From positions 104,111-168,110 of the forward strand of contig VMTE01000013.1 in the NCBI GenBank assembly GCA_013791775.1: a DNA stretch of 64,000 bases, read 5' to 3'. Shown piece after piece: positions 60,433 to 64,000 of this stretch (its first letter is position 1; each line of letters opens with the position of its first letter). The translations under genes and the position numbers were made by a program. The notes beneath the pieces were generated by a model, which saw only the letters and a list, made by a program, of their open reading frames with translations, was not told the DNA's origin and ran no database searches. The stretch comes from Hyphomonas sp. Lineage in GTDB: Bacteria > Pseudomonadota > Alphaproteobacteria > Caulobacterales > Hyphomonadaceae.

Positions 60433-63000
60433 CTAGAAGTCCTTGCGAAGTCCGAGGGAGAAGAAGTAGCCGCGCTCTTCGTTCGTGCCAAACGCGGTCT
60501 GGGAATCCGAGAAGACGCCGCCGATTTCGAGTTCGAACTGCGCCATGCGGATCGGCGTCCAGGTGGCCGCAACCGATCCGCGTCCGGACGTCCTGGAGGA
60601 CGTGCCATCGGCGGATTGGCGGTCGTCAATCCGGATCTTCGGACTAATCCGAACCGAGCGTGTAACCGGATAGCGGCCGTTGAACTGGTACGACATCTGG
60701 GTAGACGCATCGAGTTCCGAATACCTCACGCCGAGGATGGCAATCGCGCCGGGCTTGAACAGGTCCGAGCCAACAACCTGCGCAGAGTAATAGAATTCTG
60801 TCCCGGTAGCGGGCTGTGCATCTACACCGCCCGACGCCTTGGTGCCCGATACGTTGGATGCCACGACATCCAGATTCAGCTGAAGATGCGATGTCAGGGG
60901 CCGGGCATAGCTTATGAAGGCCGATCTTGAATAGGCCGTCCTGTCTTCCGCCAGCTGATAGATCTCGTCTTCCGTGTACGTGCCGAGCAGGTCGTTCGGA
61001 TCGGTGACTGTCTGGCCGAAAATCGCGTTCTGCGTCGTCAGGAACGGAGAGCGGCGATAGTCGAGCGCGACAGTCACGCTCGATTCGTCGGCAAACTTCT
61101 GGGTTCCATTGAGCAGCACGAGGTTTGTCTGGCCGTAGCTGACATCGTAGTCGACAACGCCATAGGCCGTCTGATTGCCACGGAAATACCGGAACTCGAA
61201 GCCTGCGGCTTCGCGGTCGGTCAGGTCGCCGTAAGTTTGGGTGAGATAATACACGGTCGCATCCAGCGTGTCGGGAACAACCGCGATATCTGCGCTAGTG
61301 CCGTAGAATACGCGATCCGAATTGACCTCGATGTCGCGTGAGGACTGGACCGGGTAACCTGCAACCGCGTTGAGTTTCAGGCGATCCGAAATCTGCGCAC
61401 CGCCGTAGGCGCCGTCGAAGCGTCCAAAGACACCACCCGAGTTACGTGTCTGGCGGCCGAGCCGGAGCGACGAGTTCCATTGCCGGTCGGAGAGGTCCAG
61501 ATAGAGCGAACTGATCGAGGTCTCGTCGCGCGGGTCGGTTGTGTTCAGGTCATCACGGTAGAGACCCGAGAACCGGAGCAGAGCTTCGTTGCGATCGGTT
61601 CCGAGCGACAGGTTCAGGTCGGCCCCGTAGAGAATTTCGTTCAGGTTGACCTGGTTCGTTTCCACCGGGTCCGGATTGACCTCCGGTCCGCCGACGACAG
61701 GTGTGTCCTGAAACCTGAAACCGGACTCGTCGCGCTGATAGAGAACCGAAAGGCTGCCCGTCGCCTCGGCGCGGATCTTGGTGGCTTCCTCACGAATGGG
61801 TTCGCCGTTCTCGGCGAAACCCGTGGGCGGGGCTTCTTCTCCGGTCACCAACACGGCGAGCCGTTGGCGGACGCGCCCGGCTGCCGGATCGTTGGGATAG
61901 TCTCGCAGAAACGCCTCATACTCAGCCTTGGCATGGGCGAGCTGACCAGCTTTCTCGCGTGCGAGCCCGAGCAGTTCCTGTGCAGCCGGCGAGGCTGCGC
62001 TTTTTGGCATCGCGATCACAGCGCTCGTGATGCGGACGGTGTCAGCGAAAGCGCCTTCCGCGAACTTGACCCGCGCCTCTTGGAGCAGAGCTTCCGCTTC
62101 GGGATTGATCGCCAGCTCGGGCGCGGCGCTGTCCCCGCCGCCTGCTTGCGCGCCGCGGGCGGCAGTCCAGGCCCGGTAGACGAAGTCCCGTTCCTTGCGG
62201 TCCAGTCGAACGATCCAGGCTTCCGGATAGGTCGGCAAGACATCTGCCAGGGCGGCTTCGGCGTCCGACCGGGTGGCAAACATGCCGAGCCGCAGCCTTG
62301 ACCACGTCGCGCCATTCTCTTCCGCGACATAGGCGTAGCCTACATGATCCTTGAACGCATCAATCTGCTTGATGACGGCGGGGTCGAGCTTGGAAGCGCG
62401 TGTCGATGCGAGGTTGACGGCATAGTTGCCGTTGGGGTCCACGGCGTCGGGCAGCGTATTCGTGACCGAAAGGACGGCGTCCGCGAGCGCCGAACTCGCG
62501 GACGTACCGGTCGTACCCGATTCGGAAATGCAGCCCGCACTTCCCGGATTCGATACACGGATCACGATCCGCGAGACGTTGTTGTCGGCTTGAACATCCC
62601 AGCTGACATCATGGTCGAATTGCAGGGTAAGTGTCGGGCCTGCCGGGTCCGCGACATCATACGTGATTTGCTGAATGCCAGCGATCTTGCTGGAGGGCGG
62701 GCGTCCACTTTCTGCAGCGGTACTGGCGCCGATACTCAACCGGTTGAAGTTCAGCGGCTGCACGGCAATACGCAGGTCGCGGCCACCCGTCTCCGGGAAG
62801 TGGGACTGGTACTGTACGGGAACGTTGAATTCTACCGTGACCACCGAGCAGCTGCCTTGCTCGCTGGCCTGCACCCGCGAGAGGAAGCGGTCCTGGACGA
62901 TCTGCGCAGCGGCCGGCTCAGCAAGCACGATCGCGCTGACGACGGAACCTGTGATGAGGCCGATTCGGCTGAGTTGGCGTCCAGGGGGCAGTGGTCTCAT
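60433..63000 (-). CDS. outer-membrane protein with AMIN-like, SPOR, TPR and beta-barrel regions
   Basis: An 855-residue exported protein (signal peptide to about residue 33, EPAAAQ). GGAGGAA lies just before ATG 63000. Order: an AMIN-like beta domain (about 35-165, two cysteines, FNVPVQYQSHFPETG, LTLQFDHDVSWDV), a SPOR-like peptidoglycan-binding region (about 190-275, SRLRLGMFATRSDAEAALAD), a TPR-type helical region (about 300-375, ELLGLAREKAGQLAHAKAEY), then a long barrel (about 400-855) of alternating strands ending FFSLGLRKDF. It is the last gene after a multiheme cytochrome, 22 nt apart. Inferred to hold or thread the cytochrome at the outer membrane. Confidence 0.75.
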   Translation of the reverse strand: MRPLPPGRQLSRIGLITGSVVSAIVLAEPAAAQIVQDRFLSRVQASEQGSCSVVTVEFNVPVQYQSHFPETGGRDLRIAVQPLNFNRLSIGASTAAESGRPPSSKIAGIQQITYDVADPAGPTLTLQFDHDVSWDVQADNNVSRIVIRVSNPGSAGCISESGTTGTSASSALADAVLSVTNTLPDAVDPNGNYAVNLASTRASKLDPAVIKQIDAFKDHVGYAYVAEENGATWSRLRLGMFATRSDAEAALADVLPTYPEAWIVRLDRKERDFVYRAWTAARGAQAGGGDSAAPELAINPEAEALLQEARVKFAEGAFADTVRITSAVIAMPKSAASPAAQELLGLAREKAGQLAHAKAEYEAFLRDYPNDPAAGRVRQRLAVLVTGEEAPPTGFAENGEPIREEATKIRAEATGSLSVLYQRDESGFRFQDTPVVGGPEVNPDPVETNQVNLNEILYGADLNLSLGTDRNEALLRFSGLYRDDLNTTDPRDETSISSLYLDLSDRQWNSSLRLGRQTRNSGGVFGRFDGAYGGAQISDRLKLNAVAGYPVQSSRDIEVNSDRVFYGTSADIAVVPDTLDATVYYLTQTYGDLTDREAAGFEFRYFRGNQTAYGVVDYDVSYGQTNLVLLNGTQKFADESSVTVALDYRRSPFLTTQNAIFGQTVTDPNDLLGTYTEDEIYQLAEDRTAYSRSAFISYARPLTSHLQLNLDVVASNVSGTKASGGVDAQPATGTEFYYSAQVVGSDLFKPGAIAILGVRYSELDASTQMSYQFNGRYPVTRSVRISPKIRIDDRQSADGTSSRTSGRGSVAATWTPIRMAQFELEIGGVFSDSQTAFGTNEERGYFFSLGLRKDF

Positions 63001-63022
63001 GCGTTCCTCCAAAAAATTTCCG

Positions 63023-64000
63023 TCAGTCGAAGCTGCCGCTGTTCACGCGGTGATGTGAATTTCTCGTTTCCTTGATCCGGGTCATCGTCGCGTCGGTGTA
63101 GGTGTGGCAGGCCCCCGCGCAGTCGCGCAGCTCCGACACCGTGTAGTAGGTTCGGGGCGTGTCAGTTTTCTTGTGCTCGTCGGCCTCGAAGTCATTCGCA
63201 TGACAGGCCGCGCAATCGGGTTGGTACGCGGGGTTGGGCCACGAAACCTGTTGCGCGTTGGTGCGGTGACAGTCGCTGCAATCGAGATTGCCGCGGTGAT
63301 CGCCCGGATAGCCGCCGCTGGTGTGAACAAACCGGATGGTCGTCCAGTTGTTCGTGTTGTGGCACTCGTTGCATTGCAGCGTCGTTTGAAAGTGGGTGGC
63401 GGGCTTGCCCGTGGCCGTCGATCCGTTGTGGCAGCTCGAGCACGAACCGGTCACCAGGGCGTGATCAAAACTTGCCGGGATCCAGGCCAGCGTCGAATGG
63501 CAATCGCTGCATTGCGCGTTGGTCGTGATGTGGAAAGCGGGCTTGCCCGTCGCCGCACTTCCATTGTGACATGAACTGCAGGACCCTGTGACCGCGTTGT
63601 GGTCAACGCGCACGCTCGTCCAGGAGGTTGTCAGGTGGCAATCGTCGCAGGTGGTGGTCGATGCAATGTGGGTGGGCGGTTTGCCGGTCGCGGTCGATCC
63701 GTTGTGGCAGGACGAGCACGATCCGGTCACCGACGCATGATCGAAGCGCACGTTCGACCACGACGTCGTCACATGGCAGCTGTCGCACCCGGATGATGTC
63801 GAGATATGACCGGGTGGCTTGCCGGTAGCCGACGTCCCGTTGTGGCAGGAGCTGCACGAGCCGGTCACCGCCGCGTGGTCGAAGCGCACATTGGTCCACG
63901 AGGTCGTGACATGGCAGCTTTCACACCCGGAGGATGTTGAGATATGACCGGGTGGCTTGCCGGTAGCCGACGTCCCGTTGTGGCAGGAGCTGCACGAGCC
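63023..64000 (-). CDS. multiheme cytochrome c with tandem CxxCH repeats (N-terminus beyond window)
   Basis: The C-terminal 325 residues of a multiheme cytochrome. I count 12 CxxCH motifs plus one CAGACH (C-x3-CH). Up to near 63330 the sequence repeats with a period of 46 residues: a CSSCHNG(T/S)xATGKPPxH half and a C(D/E)(S/D)CHxTTSWxxVRFDH half. Each unit thus binds two haems and holds two more histidines suited as axial ligands. After the repeats come LDCSDCHRTNAQQVSW, CAACHANDFEADEH and a final basic tail with HHRVNSGSFD. The frame stays open at 64000. Probably exported and extracellular or periplasmic, acting in electron transfer. Confidence 0.9.
   Translation of the reverse strand, partial: GSCSSCHNGTSATGKPPGHISTSSGCESCHVTTSWTNVRFDHAAVTGSCSSCHNGTSATGKPPGHISTSSGCDSCHVTTSWSNVRFDHASVTGSCSSCHNGSTATGKPPTHIASTTTCDDCHLTTSWTSVRVDHNAVTGSCSSCHNGSAATGKPAFHITTNAQCSDCHSTLAWIPASFDHALVTGSCSSCHNGSTATGKPATHFQTTLQCNECHNTNNWTTIRFVHTSGGYPGDHRGNLDCSDCHRTNAQQVSWPNPAYQPDCAACHANDFEADEHKKTDTPRTYYTVSELRDCAGACHTYTDATMTRIKETRNSHHRVNSGSFD
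63330..64000 (-). repeat. 138-nt tandem repeats in the cytochrome gene
   Basis: GTGGCAGGAGCTGCACGAGC recurs at 63842 and 63980, exactly 138 nt apart. Related but more diverged copies occupy the stretch back to about 63330, nearly five units. Copies near 64000 are almost identical, so recent expansion or gene conversion is likely and the array probably continues beyond the window. Confidence 0.9.

Noticed and set aside
63330-64000. Regular repeats that might be taken for a CRISPR or minisatellite
   Set aside because: The 138-nt period is in frame and encodes paired CxxCH haem sites; no spacers.
1-64000. tRNA, rRNA, transposase, integrase or prophage genes
   Set aside because: Scanned intergenic regions and products; none recognised, so no evidence for an integrated element despite several accessory clusters.

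Overview
The window is a gene-dense, GC-rich stretch of a Gram-negative chromosome, most likely an alphaproteobacterium of the Hyphomonadaceae/Caulobacterales type. This is inferred from codon bias, a DUF1491 protein, large TonB-dependent receptors (TBDRs), a FecI/FecR surface-signalling set, a compact cydABX locus and an Acr3-type ars island. I see no rRNA, tRNA, CRISPR array, transposase or integrase.

Layout. (1) 1-15.6 kb is mostly housekeeping: the end of a possible glycosyltransferase, small proteins, a repeat-rich von Willebrand A lipoprotein, release factor 3 (prfC), a Uup-type ABC-F ATPase, a surface-polysaccharide group (glycosyltransferase, flippase, ATP-grasp-like protein), two rRNA-modification enzymes, a thiolase and a duplicated retropepsin-like protease. 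(2) 15.9-20.5 kb is an aromatic-catabolism operon (FAD monooxygenase, FAH-family hydrolase, extradiol dioxygenase) divergent from a TetR regulator; matching inverted repeats lie before the operon and before a 62-residue orphan gene. (3) 20.6-34.5 kb looks like a phosphorus-acquisition island: two TBDR + PhoD pairs, each with a strong hairpin between the genes, a HAD phosphatase, an RpiR/SIS regulator and a PhnD-C-E type ABC transporter whose leader can fold into mutually exclusive hairpins over the ribosome binding site. (4) 34.7-41.6 kb has an orphan immunity-like gene and the cytochrome bd module (cydA-cydB-cydX divergent from cydD-cydC). (5) 41.7-47.6 kb is an arsenic island read leftwards: arsR, acr3, two unrelated arsenate reductases, an OsmC protein, arsH, then a second arsR with a DUF318 permease, a mini-thioredoxin and a lipoprotein resembling acetolactate decarboxylase. 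(6) 47.6-60.4 kb has an Lrp regulator and an aspartate/glutamate racemase, then a FecI-FecR-TBDR set followed by three amidohydrolases (one lacking all metal ligands) and an alanine/glycine:cation symporter, read as a regulated peptide or amino-acid-derivative uptake and hydrolysis locus. (7) 60.4-64 kb has a multiheme cytochrome c built from 138-nt repeats, cut by the window edge, followed 22 nt later by an AMIN/SPOR/TPR/beta-barrel outer-membrane protein. This may be an outer-membrane electron conduit that is not an obvious MtrAB homologue, and it is the most unusual part of the window.

All functional calls come from reading motifs and architecture. No database search was run.
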